64,000 bases of DNA from Nonomuraea sp. MG754425. Its GTDB lineage: Bacteria; Actinomycetota; Actinomycetes; Streptosporangiales; Streptosporangiaceae. The DNA lies in assembly GCF_021699195.1 (NCBI RefSeq), contig NZ_SSXE01000028.1, forward strand, positions 1 through 64,000, in the 5' to 3' direction. This document shows positions 40,602 to 53,030 of the stretch, piece after piece (position 1 is the first letter of the stretch; the number at the start of each line of letters is the position of its first letter). Under the pieces are notes generated by a model, which saw only the letters and a list, made by a program, of their open reading frames with translations, had not been told where the DNA came from and made no database searches. A program made the position numbers and the translations under genes.

Positions 40602-40897
40602 GCCTCCTCCCCGAGGATGCGCGGCACCCGGAAGCGGTCGTCCTCGACGGCGGGGGCGCCGGCGAGCGCCTGGTCGGGCGTCAGGGACTGTCGCACCTCG
40701 TCGGCACGGAAGACATTGGTCAGCGGAAGCGCGTGCGACGAAGGCGGCACGTCCTCGGCGGCGACCTCGGCCACCTTCGCGACCGACTCGATGATGGCAT
40801 CGAGCTGGGTGGCGTAGTGATCGAGTTCGTCGTCGGTCAGCGCCAGCCTGGACAACCGGGCCAGGTGTGCGACCTCGTCGCGGGTTATGGCGGACAT
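40598..40897 (-). CDS. gatC: Asp-tRNA(Asn)/Glu-tRNA(Gln) amidotransferase subunit C
   Basis: This 99-aa subunit wraps around GatA and GatB and stabilises the complex. The start [23 protein letters not shown] and the end [14 protein letters not shown] are typical of the family. It is the first gene of the operon; its promoter must lie in the 105-bp gap to the GGDEF-EAL gene. The length is normal. Confidence 0.95.
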
Positions 40898-41002
40898 GAG
40901 TCGTTGAACCCGTTTCGTGGATGGAGTCTTTGGACAGTGCCATCCTAGGGGGCTTGACGTCGCAGCCCCGAACCATTAACCCACCGGCAACATCCGCACC
41001 TG

Positions 41003-43069
41003 TCAGGCCGGGCTGCTGACCTCAGGCTGGTACCCGTACTCGGCCGCGCCCCCGGCGCGATCGCGCAGCCACGCGGCGGCCTGCGCGGCGGGCATCGGGT
41101 GGCAGAACAGCCAGCCCTGCCCGACGTCGCAGCCCATCTCCGCCAGCCGCATCGCGACGTCGTCCGACTCCACGCCCTCCGCGACCGACCGCAGCCCGAG
41201 CGAGCGGACGAGGTCCACGATGGAGCGGACGATGCGGTAGTCGTCCTCGGACTCGGCGATCCGGCGGACGAAGGAGGCGTCGATCTTGACCTCGGACACC
41301 GCCAGCCGCTGGAGCCGGATCAGCGAGGAGTAGCCGGTGCCGAAGTCGTCGAGCGCGAGCGGCACGCCGAGCGTGGCCAGGGCCTTGATGGTCTCCTGCG
41401 TGTACGCCTGGTCGCCGGTCAGGATGCGCTCGGTGACCTCGAGCTGGATGGCCGCGGGCGGCAGGCCGTACCGGGCCAGGCCCACTTCGAGCTGCTCGGG
41501 CAGGGCGGAGGCGAGCAGGTCGCGGGCCGAGATGTTGACCGAGATCTGCACCCGCAGCCCCGAGTGCCACCAGGCGGCGGCCTGCTCCAGCGCCTCCTCG
41601 ATCACGTACGCGGTGAGTTGCCGCATCAGGTACGACTGCTCGGCCAGCGGCACGAACTCCGACGGCGCGATCATCCCGTGCGCCGGATGCCGCCAGCGCA
41701 GCAGCGCCTCGACGCCCTGCACGTCGCCGCCGGCCAGCCCGACCTTGGGCTGGTAGTGCAGGCGCAGCTCGCGGTTGTCGATGGCGCGGCGCAGGTCACC
41801 GAGCAGGGACAGGCGCTCGGGCGAGTTGCGGTCCTTGTCGGCCTGGTAGAGCTCGACGCCCGTACGGCCCTCCTTGGCCAGGTACATGGCCACGTCGGCC
41901 CGCTGCAGGAGCAGTTCGAAGTCGGGGGCGTGGTCGGGGTAGAGCGCGATGCCGACGGAGGCGTCGAGGTCGAAGGTCATGCCCTCCAGGCGCACGGGCT
42001 CGGTGAGCGCCGCCCGCAGCCGGGCGGCGACCTCCCTGGCCGCGTGCGCGTCCCTGATGGAGGGCAGCAGCACCGCGAACTCGTCGCCGCCGAGCCTGGC
42101 CACGACGTCGCCGGGCCGTACGGAGTGGGTGAGCCGGTGCGCGATGAGCTGCAGCAGCCGGTCGCCCACCGGGTGCCCGAGCGTGTCGTTGACCTCCTTG
42201 AACCGGTCGAGGTCGAGCAGGAACAGCCCGACGCGCTCGTCCTGGCGCGCCTCGGCCAGCGCCTCCTCGGTGCTGACGATGAGCAGCTTGCGGTTGGGCA
42301 GGGCGGTCAGCTCGTCGTGCATGGCCTGGTGGTCGCGGCGCATGGAGAGGGTGGCGGTGAAGTAGACGGCGGCCAGCGGCGCGACGAACAGCGGCACGAG
42401 GCCGGGCGAGTGGCTCATGACCACCACGACCAGGGGTGCCAGGCCCAGCAGGCCGGTGTAGACGAGGCTCTGGGGGCCCACGGTGGCCCTGAGCACCCGC
42501 ATGATCGAGCGCCGCTCGTGCAGCGCGACCGCGCCGGTGACCAGGGTGGCCCTGGTGACGAAGTACGCGATCCCGGACAGCGCGATCGCCGCCAGGTCGC
42601 CCCCGCCGGGCATCCAGGGCATGGCGGGGCTCGGCACGATGCCGAACGTCCCGAGCACCACGGCCGCGGCGGTGAGCGCGAGGGTGGACTGGGCGATGTT
42701 GAACATGACCCGGTGCCACGACCTGCGCGTCACCACGCCGTTCATGACGACGGCGACCGCCTGCATCAGCACCGCCACGGGCAGCCCGAGGTGCAGCAGC
42801 ACGGCGAATGTGAACATGGTGGACGGGTACGTGCCGCCCACGACCGTCGCGGACGACACCATCACGGGCCTGAGCTCACCCAGGATCACCAGCACCGCGA
42901 GCATCCAGAACAGCGGCGTGCGGGCGAGCCCGGCCAGGCCGGCCGCGTCCAGCCGCAGCATGGCCACCACCAGGGCGGTGAAGCCGATCACGGTGATGCC
43001 CGCGAGATAACCCCACAGGGGGCTGCCGGCGCGTGGGCCGGTGTCACGGGTGTCGGTTGGGTCAGTCAT
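41003..43069 (-). CDS. Membrane GGDEF-EAL protein (cyclic-di-GMP turnover)
   Basis: This is a 688-aa protein. About eight hydrophobic segments fill residues 18-270 (an integral sensor region), then comes a GGDEF domain with intact [11 protein letters not shown] and [18 protein letters not shown], then an EAL domain with [15 protein letters not shown] and [10 protein letters not shown]. Both active sites look complete. Unlike the protein at 23.1-25.9 kb it has no PAS domain. ATG 43069 (MTDPTDTRD) is preferred; ATG 43087 is in frame and possible. It lies between gatC and ligA with no link to either. Confidence 0.92.
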   Translation of the reverse strand: MTDPTDTRDTGPRAGSPLWGYLAGITVIGFTALVVAMLRLDAAGLAGLARTPLFWMLAVLVILGELRPVMVSSATVVGGTYPSTMFTFAVLLHLGLPVAVLMQAVAVVMNGVVTRRSWHRVMFNIAQSTLALTAAAVVLGTFGIVPSPAMPWMPGGGDLAAIALSGIAYFVTRATLVTGAVALHERRSIMRVLRATVGPQSLVYTGLLGLAPLVVVVMSHSPGLVPLFVAPLAAVYFTATLSMRRDHQAMHDELTALPNRKLLIVSTEEALAEARQDERVGLFLLDLDRFKEVNDTLGHPVGDRLLQLIAHRLTHSVRPGDVVARLGGDEFAVLLPSIRDAHAAREVAARLRAALTEPVRLEGMTFDLDASVGIALYPDHAPDFELLLQRADVAMYLAKEGRTGVELYQADKDRNSPERLSLLGDLRRAIDNRELRLHYQPKVGLAGGDVQGVEALLRWRHPAHGMIAPSEFVPLAEQSYLMRQLTAYVIEEALEQAAAWWHSGLRVQISVNISARDLLASALPEQLEVGLARYGLPPAAIQLEVTERILTGDQAYTQETIKALATLGVPLALDDFGTGYSSLIRLQRLAVSEVKIDASFVRRIAESEDDYRIVRSIVDLVRSLGLRSVAEGVESDDVAMRLAEMGCDVGQGWLFCHPMPAAQAAAWLRDRAGGAAEYGYQPEVSSPA

Positions 43070-43261
43070 CGGTAACAGAACCCCCATTAGGTCACTATGG
43101 GAGGGTACGACCTTCACCCCACTTCGCGAAACCAAGCGCGTACGTTCCGTCACTTCTCCTATCCGACATATACCCAAAAAGCACCCTCAGTAGCAAACCG
43201 TGCACGCAACGACGAAGGGGCCCGCCCGCACCCGGCGAACGAACCCCTGCGAAACGCGGGC

Positions 43262-45478
<2,217 letters not shown>

Positions 45479-45507
45479 CTACCGCCGAGGGCCCCGGCCG
45501 ACACGCT

Positions 45508-46488
45508 TCAGCCCGCCCCCGGGTCGTCCCTGAGCACCTGCGCCGCCTTCCGGCAGGCCGCCAGCGCGGCCCGCGCGTACGAGGGAGAGGCCCCCGCGAG
45601 CCCGCACGCCGGCGACAGCACCACCTGGGAGGCCAGCCGGTCCGGTTCGAACCCCAGCCGCCGCCACAGCTCCACCGCCGGCCTGGCCACCGCGCCCGGC
45701 CCGGCCGGCCGCGTGCCCCTCCCCGGCACGACGCCCATGAACAGCACCGTCCCGGCCTCGAACAGCTCTCCCAGCGCGTCCTCGTCCCTGCGCCGCAGCA
45801 GCGCGGCGTCCACCGACACCCCCCGCACCCCGGCCCGGCGCAGCAGCCCGAACGGCACGCCGGGCGCGCAGCAGTGCACCACCGGGGCGTCGAACGAGCG
45901 CAACGACTCCTCCACCCGCCACTCCTCGACGGCCGCGAGCCGCCCGAACCCCGACGCGGTCGGCACGGTGCCCGCCAGCACGCCGGGCAGCCCCGGCTCA
46001 TCGAGTTGCAGCACGATCTCGGTCACGCCGGGCAGCCGCCGCCGCACCTCGGCGCAGTGCTCGGCCACGCCCTGGGCCAGCGAGGCGGTCAGGTCGCGGA
46101 CGGCCCCGGCGTCGGAGAGCATCTTGTCCCCGTGCTTGAGCTCGATCGCCCCGGCCAGCGTCCACGGCCCGCAGACCTGCAGTTTCAGTGGCCCCGCGTA
46201 GTCGTGGGCGATCTCCTCCAGCCCGTCGAGGTCGCGCCGCAGATGATCGACGGCCCGCTGGTGGTCGCGCCCCGGCCGGTCGGTCAGCCGCCAGCCGGAG
46301 GGCTGAACCTCGACGGACAGCTCGACCAGCAGCGCCGCCGTCCTGCCGACCATGTCGGCGCCCACGCCTCTGGCGGGCAGCTCCGGCAGGTACGGCAGCC
46401 CCGGCACCTCCCCGAACACGACCCTGATCGCCTCTAGATGATCCTCACCCGGATGCGAACCGACTCCGGTGGCTTCCCACGTTGACAT
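45508..46488 (-). CDS. Cobalamin-independent methionine synthase-like protein (MetE C-terminal type)
   Basis: This is a 326-aa protein, much shorter than MetE (about 750 aa), matching only the catalytic barrel. It has ATGVGSHPG at the start, LKLQVCGPWTLAGAIEL, LQLDEPGLPGVL, VVHCCAPGVPF and VVLSPACGLAG near the end. His, Glu/Asp and two Cys residues that bind zinc in MetE have counterparts (HCC and PACG). Such short proteins are common beside ligA and mnmA in actinomycetes, and their substrate is not certain; they may use another methyl donor. It is divergent from the MBL gene with 24 bases between starts. Confidence 0.88.
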   Translation of the reverse strand: MSTWEATGVGSHPGEDHLEAIRVVFGEVPGLPYLPELPARGVGADMVGRTAALLVELSVEVQPSGWRLTDRPGRDHQRAVDHLRRDLDGLEEIAHDYAGPLKLQVCGPWTLAGAIELKHGDKMLSDAGAVRDLTASLAQGVAEHCAEVRRRLPGVTEIVLQLDEPGLPGVLAGTVPTASGFGRLAAVEEWRVEESLRSFDAPVVHCCAPGVPFGLLRRAGVRGVSVDAALLRRRDEDALGELFEAGTVLFMGVVPGRGTRPAGPGAVARPAVELWRRLGFEPDRLASQVVLSPACGLAGASPSYARAALAACRKAAQVLRDDPGAG

Positions 46489-46512
46489 GGGCACAAGCGT
46501 AGGCTCTGGCGA

Positions 46513-47145
46513 ATGAAGCTCACGAAGTACGGCCACGCCTGTGTTCGCGTGGAGAAGAACGGCAAGGTCCTGGTGATCGACCCGGGCGCGTTCACGGCCG
46601 ATCCGGTGCTCGACGACGCCGACGCGGTGCTCATCACCCACGAGCACTTCGACCACGTGGACGTGGCGAAGCTCAAGGCCGCCGCCCCCGGCCTGGAGAT
46701 CTGGACCTGCGAGGCCGTCGCGGCCGGGTTGACCGAGGTGCCGGGCCGGGTCCAGGTGGTAGGCCACGGTGACGACTTCGAGACGGCCGGGTTCCGCGTG
46801 AAGGCGTTCGGCGAGTGGCACGCCGCGAACCACCCCGACGCTCCCATCGTGCAGAACGTCGGTTTCCTGGTCGACGACGAGCTGTTCTACCCGGGCGACG
46901 CGCTCACCGTCCCCGGCGCGGAGGTGGGCACGCTGCTGGTGCCGACCGGCGCGCCGTGGCTGAAGCTGTCGGAGACGGTGGAGTATCTGCGGACGGTCCG
47001 GCCGGCGCGGGCGTACTCCACCCACGACGGCCTCTACAGCGAGGCCGGCCTCGGGCTGGTGGACAACTGGCTGCGCATGGAGGCCGACAAGCAGGGCGCC
47101 GACATCCGCCGCCTCGCGGTCGGCGAGTCGGCCACGCTGAGCTGA
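46513..47145 (+). CDS. MBL-fold metal-dependent hydrolase
   Basis: This is a 210-aa cytosolic protein of the UlaG-like small metallo-beta-lactamase-fold group. The metal motif is THEHFDHVD (about residues 42-50), a later His is in GEWHAANHP, Asp in YPGDALTV, and a terminal His in STHDGLYSE. The substrate is unknown. It sits between two minus-strand genes and has its own short promoter space. Confidence 0.9.
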   Translation: MKLTKYGHACVRVEKNGKVLVIDPGAFTADPVLDDADAVLITHEHFDHVDVAKLKAAAPGLEIWTCEAVAAGLTEVPGRVQVVGHGDDFETAGFRVKAFGEWHAANHPDAPIVQNVGFLVDDELFYPGDALTVPGAEVGTLLVPTGAPWLKLSETVEYLRTVRPARAYSTHDGLYSEAGLGLVDNWLRMEADKQGADIRRLAVGESATLS

Positions 47146-47173
47146 CCCGCCCGCGCCCGCCGGCGGCGAGGAG

Positions 47174-48232
47174 TCAGCGGGCCGAGACGATGGTCGCCGA
47201 GCCGATCACCGTCTCGCCGGAGTACAGCACCGCGGCCTGCCCCGCCGCGACGCCGGTGGCGGGCCGGTCGAGCTCGATCGTGAGCCCGCCGTCGTGCTCC
47301 TCGAAGCGGCACGCGTAGACCTCGCCGTGCGCCCTGAGCTGCACGGTCAGGTCGTGCTGGGCGGACGGCCCGTTCCACACCGGCGCCCCGCAGGTGACCG
47401 TGGTGACCTCCAGCGCCGCGCGCGGCCCGACCGTCACCGTGTTGGACACCGGCTCGATGGACAGCACGTAACGCGGCCTGCCGTCGGCCGCCGGACGGTC
47501 GATGCGCAGGCCCTTGCGCTGCCCCACCGTGAACCCGTGAGCCCCCTGGTGGCTGCCCACGACCTCGCCGCTCTGATCGACGATGGGGCCCTCGGCCGCG
47601 CCGAGCCGCCCGGCCAGGAAGCCCCGGGTGTCGCCGTCGGCGATGAAGCAGATGTCGTGGCTGTCGGGCTTGTCGGCCACGGTGAGACCGCGCCTGGCGG
47701 CCTCCTCGCGCACCTCGGCCTTGGTCGAGTCGCCCAGCGGGAAGATCGCGTGCCCGAGCTGCTCGCGGGTGAGCACGCCGAGCACGTACGACTGGTCCTT
47801 GCCCTGGTCGACGCTCCTGGACAGCACCCCGCCGGCCAGCTTGGCGTGATGGCCGGTGGCGACCGCGTCGAAGCCCAGCGCCAGCGCCCGGTCGAGCACC
47901 GCGGCGAACTTGATCTTCTCGTTGCAGCGCAGGCACGGGTTGGGGGTACGGCCCGCGGCGTACTCGGCCACGAAGTCCTCGACCACGTCGCGCTGGAAAC
48001 GTTCGGCCATGTCCCAGATGTAGAAGGGGATGCCGATCACGTCGGCGGCGCGGCGCGCGTCCCGCGAGTCTTCGATCGTGCAGCAGCCCCTGGCTCCCGT
48101 GCGATGGGATTGGGGGTTGGCCGAGAGCGCGAGATGGACACCAGTGACGTCGTGACCGGCCTCGGCGATCCGAGCGGCGGCCACGGCGGAGTCGACGCCG
48201 CCCGACATGGCGGCAAGTACACGCAGTCCCAT
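47174..48232 (-). CDS. mnmA: tRNA 2-thiouridylase
   Basis: This 352-aa enzyme puts sulfur on U34 of tRNA for Lys, Glu and Gln. It has the PP-loop [11 protein letters not shown] (about residues 10-20), the first catalytic Cys in [12 protein letters not shown], and the second in [11 protein letters not shown]. The C-terminal beta-barrel includes [10 protein letters not shown]. Sulfur should come from a cysteine desulfurase, and one is encoded about 1.1 kb upstream (49371-50534) on the same strand, a common pairing in actinomycetes even though a + strand gene lies between. Confidence 0.97.
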   Translation of the reverse strand: MGLRVLAAMSGGVDSAVAAARIAEAGHDVTGVHLALSANPQSHRTGARGCCTIEDSRDARRAADVIGIPFYIWDMAERFQRDVVEDFVAEYAAGRTPNPCLRCNEKIKFAAVLDRALALGFDAVATGHHAKLAGGVLSRSVDQGKDQSYVLGVLTREQLGHAIFPLGDSTKAEVREEAARRGLTVADKPDSHDICFIADGDTRGFLAGRLGAAEGPIVDQSGEVVGSHQGAHGFTVGQRKGLRIDRPAADGRPRYVLSIEPVSNTVTVGPRAALEVTTVTCGAPVWNGPSAQHDLTVQLRAHGEVYACRFEEHDGGLTIELDRPATGVAAGQAAVLYSGETVIGSATIVSAR

Positions 48233-48298
48233 GACCGTTCCAGCGTACTGTCCGGCCGGGAGTGCGCGACCATGCCCTCGGTCTGGAAGTATTCGACC

Positions 48299-49351
48299 AT
48301 GCGACTGTTCGGGCGCAAGGACGCAGACGAAGTGGCCGGTGGATCGGCCGAGGCCATCGCCGGTTTCTGGGCATGGTGGCAGGAAAACAGGCCGGGTCTC
48401 GACTCGCTGGTGGCCGCGGGCGCGGGCGAGGAGCTGGACGAACGGCTCCGCCCGGCGGTCGCCGCGATCCACCCCGGGCTGGTCTACGAGGTGGCCCCAG
48501 GCCGGCAGGCCGCGCACGCCCTCGTGGTGACCGCGGCGGGCGACGCCGAGCTGCGCTCGCCGGCCCACCGCTGGGCCGGGGCCGCGCCGCCGTCCGACCT
48601 GCTGTGGGAGTTCCACCCGTCGCGGCAGGCCAACCCGCTGGCGATGGACCTCACGCTCGACGTGGGCGGCTTCGAGTTCGCGCTCGACAAGCTGACCCTC
48701 GGCCTGCGCGTGCCGCCCAACCAGCCCCGGGTGGATGTCTCGGTCCACCATCCGATCTTCGCCGACCTCGACGAGGACACCCGGACGGAGGCCGCGCTGC
48801 TGGCCCTCGACTGGCTGCTCGGCGAGGACGACGTGGCCAGGTGGGTGGGCGAGATCACGGCGGTCACGTCCGACCCGATCGACTCCGTGGCCGCCGCGCA
48901 CCTGCCGGCCGTGGTCGCCGACGTGGCCTCGGGGTACACCGAGGAGGAGTGGGTGCTCCTGGAGGGCCGTACCGGCACCGGCGCGCCGCTGGTCGCCACC
49001 GCCCGCCACCCGCTGCGCCCGGTCGACCATCCGCTCTTCGACCAGCACATCGCGATCACGCTCCCGTACGCCCACCGCGACGAGAACGGCCTGCCGGTCG
49101 GCGACTCCCTGGCCGCGCTGCGCGACTTCGAGGAGCGGCTGGCGGCCCGGCTGCTCAAGCTCCGCGACGACGCCGTCCTGGCCGCGCACCTGAGCGCCGA
49201 GGGCCACCGGATCATCCACGTGTACGCCGATCCGACGGGCGACGCCGCCATCCACGCCAAGGAGCTGATCGTGGGCTGGGAGGAGGGCGAGCCGCGGGTG
49301 GACGTGGGCGCCGACCCGGCCTGGACCGCGGTGGCCCCCTTCCTGACCTGA
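48299..49351 (+). CDS. Conserved hypothetical protein, 350 aa
   Basis: This cytosolic protein has no signal or membrane segments. Recognisable features are [15 protein letters not shown] near the start, [25 protein letters not shown] (in part), a [11 protein letters not shown] block, and a second half with [19 protein letters not shown]. Related sequences are frequent in actinomycetes and I do not know a function; a DUF695-type relation is possible but unsure. ATG 48299 (MRLFGRKDA) is preferred; ATG 48272 is in frame upstream. It is divergent from mnmA and convergent with the desulfurase. Confidence 0.85.
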   Translation: MRLFGRKDADEVAGGSAEAIAGFWAWWQENRPGLDSLVAAGAGEELDERLRPAVAAIHPGLVYEVAPGRQAAHALVVTAAGDAELRSPAHRWAGAAPPSDLLWEFHPSRQANPLAMDLTLDVGGFEFALDKLTLGLRVPPNQPRVDVSVHHPIFADLDEDTRTEAALLALDWLLGEDDVARWVGEITAVTSDPIDSVAAAHLPAVVADVASGYTEEEWVLLEGRTGTGAPLVATARHPLRPVDHPLFDQHIAITLPYAHRDENGLPVGDSLAALRDFEERLAARLLKLRDDAVLAAHLSAEGHRIIHVYADPTGDAAIHAKELIVGWEEGEPRVDVGADPAWTAVAPFLT

Positions 49352-49370
49352 CGCGGCCCGCGGGCGGCGC

Positions 49371-50534
49371 TCAGCCGAGCCCGGCGCGGCGGGCGCGTTC
49401 GACGGCGGCGGGCAGCACCTCGATCAGCCGGTCCACGTCGTCGGGCGTGGAGGTGTGGCCCAGCGTGAACCGCAGCGAGCCCCGGGCCGCCGCGGCGTCC
49501 GCGCCCATGGCCAGCAGCACGTGCGACGGCTGCGCCACCCCCGCCGAGCAGGCCGACCCGGTCGAGCACTCCACGCCCTTGGCGTCGAGCAGCATGAGCA
49601 GCGCGTCGCCCTCGCAGCCGGGGAAGGAGAAGTGGGCGTTGCCGGGCAGCCGGTCGTCGGGGTCTCCGTTGAGCACCACGTCGGGCACCGCCGCGCGGAC
49701 CCGCCGGATGAGCTCGTCACGCAGCGACGCCAGCCGCGGGGCCAGTGTCTCGCGTTCGCGCACGGCGCTGCTGACGGCGGCGGCGAATCCCGCGATGGCG
49801 GGCGCGTCGAGCGTGCCGGAGCGCACGTCGCGCTCCTGCCCGCCGCCGTGCTGCACGGAGACCGGTGTCAGCCCTCTGGCCAGCAGCAGCGCCCCCACCC
49901 CCATCGGGCCGCCGATCTTGTGGCCGGTGAGGGTGAGCGCGTCGGCCCCCGAGCCGGAGAACGACACGGGCAACTGCCCGACCGCCTGGACCGCGTCGGT
50001 GTGGAACGGGATGCCGTGGTCGTGCGCGATGGCGGCCAGCACCCGGACCGGCTGGACGGTGCCGACCTCGTTGTTGGCCCACATGACGCTGATCATGGCC
50101 ACGTCGTCGGGGTCGCGCTCGATGGCGGCGCGCAGCGTCTCGGGGTGCACCCGGCCGTGCTCGTCCACCGGCAGCAGGTCGACCTCGGCGCCCTGGCCGT
50201 CGGCCAGCCACTGGGCGGGGTCGAGCGCGGCGTGGTGCTCCACCGAGCTGATCAGGACGCGCCGCCGCAGCCGGCGGGCCCAGTAGAGCCCCTTGATCGC
50301 GAGGTTGTCGGCCTCGGTGCCGCCGGAGGTGAAGACCACCTCGCTGGGCCGGGCCCCGAGCGCGCCGGCGATCGTCTCGCGTGACTCCTCGACCACTCTG
50401 CGCACCTGCCGGCCGGCGGCGTGCAGCGAGGAAGCATTTCCGACGCGTTTGAGTTGTTCCGTCATCGCCTCGATCGCTTCGGGCAGCATGGGGGTGGTAG
50501 CCGCATGATCAAGGTAGGCCGACGGTCTCGTCAC
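49371..50534 (-). CDS. Cysteine desulfurase (IscS/NifS-like)
   Basis: This 387-aa PLP enzyme takes sulfur from cysteine to an active-site persulfide. The start is [11 protein letters not shown]. The PLP region has [19 protein letters not shown] and [10 protein letters not shown]. The PLP Lys is in [11 protein letters not shown] (about residue 202), and the catalytic Cys is in STGSACSAG (about residue 323). It probably feeds MnmA just downstream and perhaps iron-sulfur assembly. GTG 50534 is chosen by alignment with the family; the ribosome site is weak. Its promoter overlaps the TetR operator at 50559-50580, so the TetR may also affect it. Confidence 0.95.
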   Translation of the reverse strand: MTRPSAYLDHAATTPMLPEAIEAMTEQLKRVGNASSLHAAGRQVRRVVEESRETIAGALGARPSEVVFTSGGTEADNLAIKGLYWARRLRRRVLISSVEHHAALDPAQWLADGQGAEVDLLPVDEHGRVHPETLRAAIERDPDDVAMISVMWANNEVGTVQPVRVLAAIAHDHGIPFHTDAVQAVGQLPVSFSGSGADALTLTGHKIGGPMGVGALLLARGLTPVSVQHGGGQERDVRSGTLDAPAIAGFAAAVSSAVRERETLAPRLASLRDELIRRVRAAVPDVVLNGDPDDRLPGNAHFSFPGCEGDALLMLLDAKGVECSTGSACSAGVAQPSHVLLAMGADAAAARGSLRFTLGHTSTPDDVDRLIEVLPAAVERARRAGLG

Positions 50535-50558
50535 GTGCTCAGGGTATCTCGTTTGCAA

Positions 50559-50580
50559 CTGTACCGTCCGGACGGTACAG
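50559..50580. promoter_or_regulatory. Perfect 22-bp palindrome, TetR operator
   Basis: CTGTACCGTCC and GGACGGTACAG are exact reverse complements with no spacer, 7 bp before the TetR start and 24 bp before the desulfurase start. Size, symmetry and place are those of a TetR operator. Confidence 0.85.
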
Positions 50581-50587
50581 TCATCCC

Positions 50588-51103
50588 ATGCGAAGGGACG
50601 AGCTGTTGGACGCGGCAGAGGACCTCCTCTGCGACCAGGGCTCGACCGCGCTCACCCTGGCCGCCGTGGCGGACCGGGCGGGCGTGAGCAAGGGCGGCCT
50701 GCTCTATCACTACGGCTCCAAAGAAGCCCTGATCAAGGGCATGGTGGAGCGGTTGATCGAAGACTTCGACGGGCTGCTGGCCGCCCAGCCCGGTGACACC
50801 TATACCGAGCGCTACCTGAGCGCCACCCTGGCCGCCGTGCGATCGGGCCGCCTGCGACGATGGGCGGTCGTCACGGGGGCGTCCGGCAACCTCTTCCTGC
50901 TCGCGCCGCTGCGCGAGGCCATGGCGCGCTGGCATCGCGAGGAACTGGCCAACGAGCCCGACCCGGTGGCCGCGCAGATCGTCCGGCTCGCGTGCGAGGG
51001 GCTCTGGGACGTGGCCAGCCACGACCCGGAGCTGAACTCGGAGGACGACCTCCAGGCCCTCGACCGACGCCTCAGAGCGCTGATCAAACCCGAATCCGCG
51101 TAA
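50588..51103 (+). CDS. TetR-family repressor
   Basis: This is a 171-aa regulator. The N-terminal HTH is [29 protein letters not shown] (in part; about residues 20-48). The C-terminal ligand domain contains [25 protein letters not shown] (in part). The [12 protein letters not shown] helix is typical of the subgroup that controls nearby MFS pumps. A perfect operator overlaps its own promoter, and the MFS gene follows in the same direction, so an efflux or uptake response to a small ligand is likely. Confidence 0.93.
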   Translation: MRRDELLDAAEDLLCDQGSTALTLAAVADRAGVSKGGLLYHYGSKEALIKGMVERLIEDFDGLLAAQPGDTYTERYLSATLAAVRSGRLRRWAVVTGASGNLFLLAPLREAMARWHREELANEPDPVAAQIVRLACEGLWDVASHDPELNSEDDLQALDRRLRALIKPESA

Positions 51104-51115
51104 CCCCCTCCCTCC

Positions 51116-51144
51116 GGGGAAGCCGGGCCCGGCCCTGCTTCCCC
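51116..51144 (+). terminator. Hairpin after the TetR gene
   Basis: GGGGAAGC (51116-51123) and GCTTCCCC (51137-51144) form a perfect 8-bp stem 12 bases after the TetR stop. It may separate or attenuate transcription into the MFS gene. Confidence 0.55.
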
Positions 51145-51305
51145 GCCTGTCCGCGCGTCCCCGTCACCACGTGGCGCCGACGCGCGCTCCGGCGCGCCCC
51201 CCTGCGGACGCGCCCCCTTCTTCGACCCATCCCGGGCTCGGGCCCGCAAGGCACCCCCGCCTGCCCGATTTCCCGCAAAGAACTACTTCAGTGAGGTGTG
51301 GACTC

Positions 51306-52499
51306 ATGACCCGCGAGCTGAGGAGCGCCCGTTACGGGGCGGTCCTCACCTTCGTCCTTGCCGGCCTGATGGTGGGCACGATGACCGTGCGCATCCCCGC
51401 CCTGACCGACAAACTCGGCCTGACCGAGGCCATGGTCGGGACGATCCTGCTGGTGTGGGGTCTGGGAGCGCTGGTGACGATGCAGTCCATGCGGCGCGTC
51501 ATGGCGCGCGTGGGCAGCCGGACACTGCTGCGGGCAGGCGGTCCCCTGACGGCGCTCGGCCTGCTCGGCCTGGCGCTGGCCCCCGACCTGCCCCTGCTCA
51601 TGGTGGCCGTGGCGATCTTCGGCATGGCCTTCGGCACCGTGGACGTCGCCATGAACGCCCAGGGCTCCGCCGTCGAGCAGGCGTACGGGCGGCCGCTGAT
51701 GAACGGCATGCACGCCGGCTGGTGCGTGGGCGCGATCTCGGCGGGCGCGCTGGGCAGCCTGGCGATCGCCGCCGGCCTGTCGTTCACCGCGAACGTGGCG
51801 CTGGTCGCGCTCGTCTCGCTGCCGGTCATGCTGCTGGTCGGCCGCACGTACCTGCCGGAGCCCCCGGCGGCGGCGAGCGCGGGGACCGGACGCAGGCGGC
51901 TGCCGCCGGTCGTCTACCTGCTCGGCACGATCATGTTCTTCGCCTTCATGGTGGAGGGCACGGTGGCCGACTGGAACGGCCTGTACGTGCGCGACGAACT
52001 GGGCGCGCCCGAGGCCGTGGCGGCGCTCGGCTACCCGGTCTTCGAGCTGGGCATGCTGATCGCCCGGCTCACCGGTGACCGGCTGCGGGTCAGGTTCGGG
52101 GTACGCGGGATGCTGGCGGTGTCCGGGGTGGCCACGGCCGGGTTCTTCGCGGTGGTGCTGATGGCGCCGGTGGCGTCGGTGGCGGTCGCCGCGATGTTCT
52201 TCGTGGGCCTCGGGGTGGCGACGATCTCGCCGCTGACGCTGTCGCTGGCGGGCACCGCCACCGGCACGCCCGGACCCGCGATCGCCCAGGCGGGCGCCAT
52301 GGGCTACGCGGGGCTGCTGCTCGGGCCGGTGGCCATCGGCTTCCTGTCGGACGCGACCTCGCTGCGCACGGCACTCGGCATCGGCGTCGTGCTCGGCGTC
52401 CTGATCGCCCTGTCCTCCCGCCTGCTCCCCCGTACAGAGCCCTCCCCCGACCACCCGTCCCCACTGCCCGCCAGGGAACACGTCGAGGCCGCCGCCTGA
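51306..52499 (+). CDS. Major facilitator superfamily transporter
   Basis: This is a 397-aa protein with about 12 hydrophobic segments (for instance AVLTFVLAGLMVGTMTV, LLMVAVAIFGMAFGTVDVAM). The GAEMVGTILLVWGLGALV-like TM2 region and NAQGSAVEQAYGRPLMNGMHAGWCVG resemble the YbjJ/FucP-like group of MFS proteins whose substrates are mostly unknown. ATG 51306 is preceded by GTGAGGTG. The adjacent TetR with its operator suggests drug or metabolite export, but direction cannot be read from the sequence. Confidence 0.9.
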   Translation: MTRELRSARYGAVLTFVLAGLMVGTMTVRIPALTDKLGLTEAMVGTILLVWGLGALVTMQSMRRVMARVGSRTLLRAGGPLTALGLLGLALAPDLPLLMVAVAIFGMAFGTVDVAMNAQGSAVEQAYGRPLMNGMHAGWCVGAISAGALGSLAIAAGLSFTANVALVALVSLPVMLLVGRTYLPEPPAAASAGTGRRRLPPVVYLLGTIMFFAFMVEGTVADWNGLYVRDELGAPEAVAALGYPVFELGMLIARLTGDRLRVRFGVRGMLAVSGVATAGFFAVVLMAPVASVAVAAMFFVGLGVATISPLTLSLAGTATGTPGPAIAQAGAMGYAGLLLGPVAIGFLSDATSLRTALGIGVVLGVLIALSSRLLPRTEPSPDHPSPLPAREHVEAAA

Positions 52500-52511
52500 C
52501 ACCATCAGCCG

Positions 52512-53009
52512 ATGAACACCGAACGGAACGTCCCCTTCGACGTCGACGCCTACACGGCGCGGGCGAGGTCCCGCCCCTGCTTCATCTGCGCCGTGGCCGC
52601 CGGGCACCCCGACTACGCCCTTGAGCAGATCGTCTACGAGGACGATCGGCACCTGGCCTTCCTGGCGCGCTACCCCACCCTGCCCGGCTACCTGCTGGTC
52701 AGCCCGAAGCGGCATGTCGAGCACGTGGTGCGCGACCTCGACGAGGACGCCTACCACGCGCTGATGGGCGTGGTCAGGAAGGTGGCGCTGGCCGTGGAGT
52801 CGGTGGTGCCGTCGGAGCGCACGTACGTGCTCTCGCTCGGCAGTCAGCAGGGTAACGCGCATCTGCACTGGCACGTGGCCCCGCTGCCGCCGGGCACCCC
52901 TTACGAACGGCAGCAGTTCCACGCGCTCATGTCCGAGAACGGGCTGATCTCCTGGAGCCAGGAGCAGGCCGAGGAGCTCGCCGCCCGGTTGCGGGTGGTG
53001 CTCGGGTGA
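52512..53009 (+). CDS. HIT-family nucleotide hydrolase
   Basis: This is a 165-aa cytosolic protein. The His triad is NAHLHWHVAPLP (about residues 117-128). CFICAVAAGHPDY at the N-terminus and LPGYLLVSPKRHVEHV also fit. The family cleaves dinucleoside polyphosphates or nucleoside phosphoramidates. It begins 12 bases after the MFS stop in the same direction, so it may be co-transcribed, but a functional link is not evident. Confidence 0.93.
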   Translation: MNTERNVPFDVDAYTARARSRPCFICAVAAGHPDYALEQIVYEDDRHLAFLARYPTLPGYLLVSPKRHVEHVVRDLDEDAYHALMGVVRKVALAVESVVPSERTYVLSLGSQQGNAHLHWHVAPLPPGTPYERQQFHALMSENGLISWSQEQAEELAARLRVVLG

Positions 53010-53030
53010 GCGGGGTGGTGGGCGGCAGGC

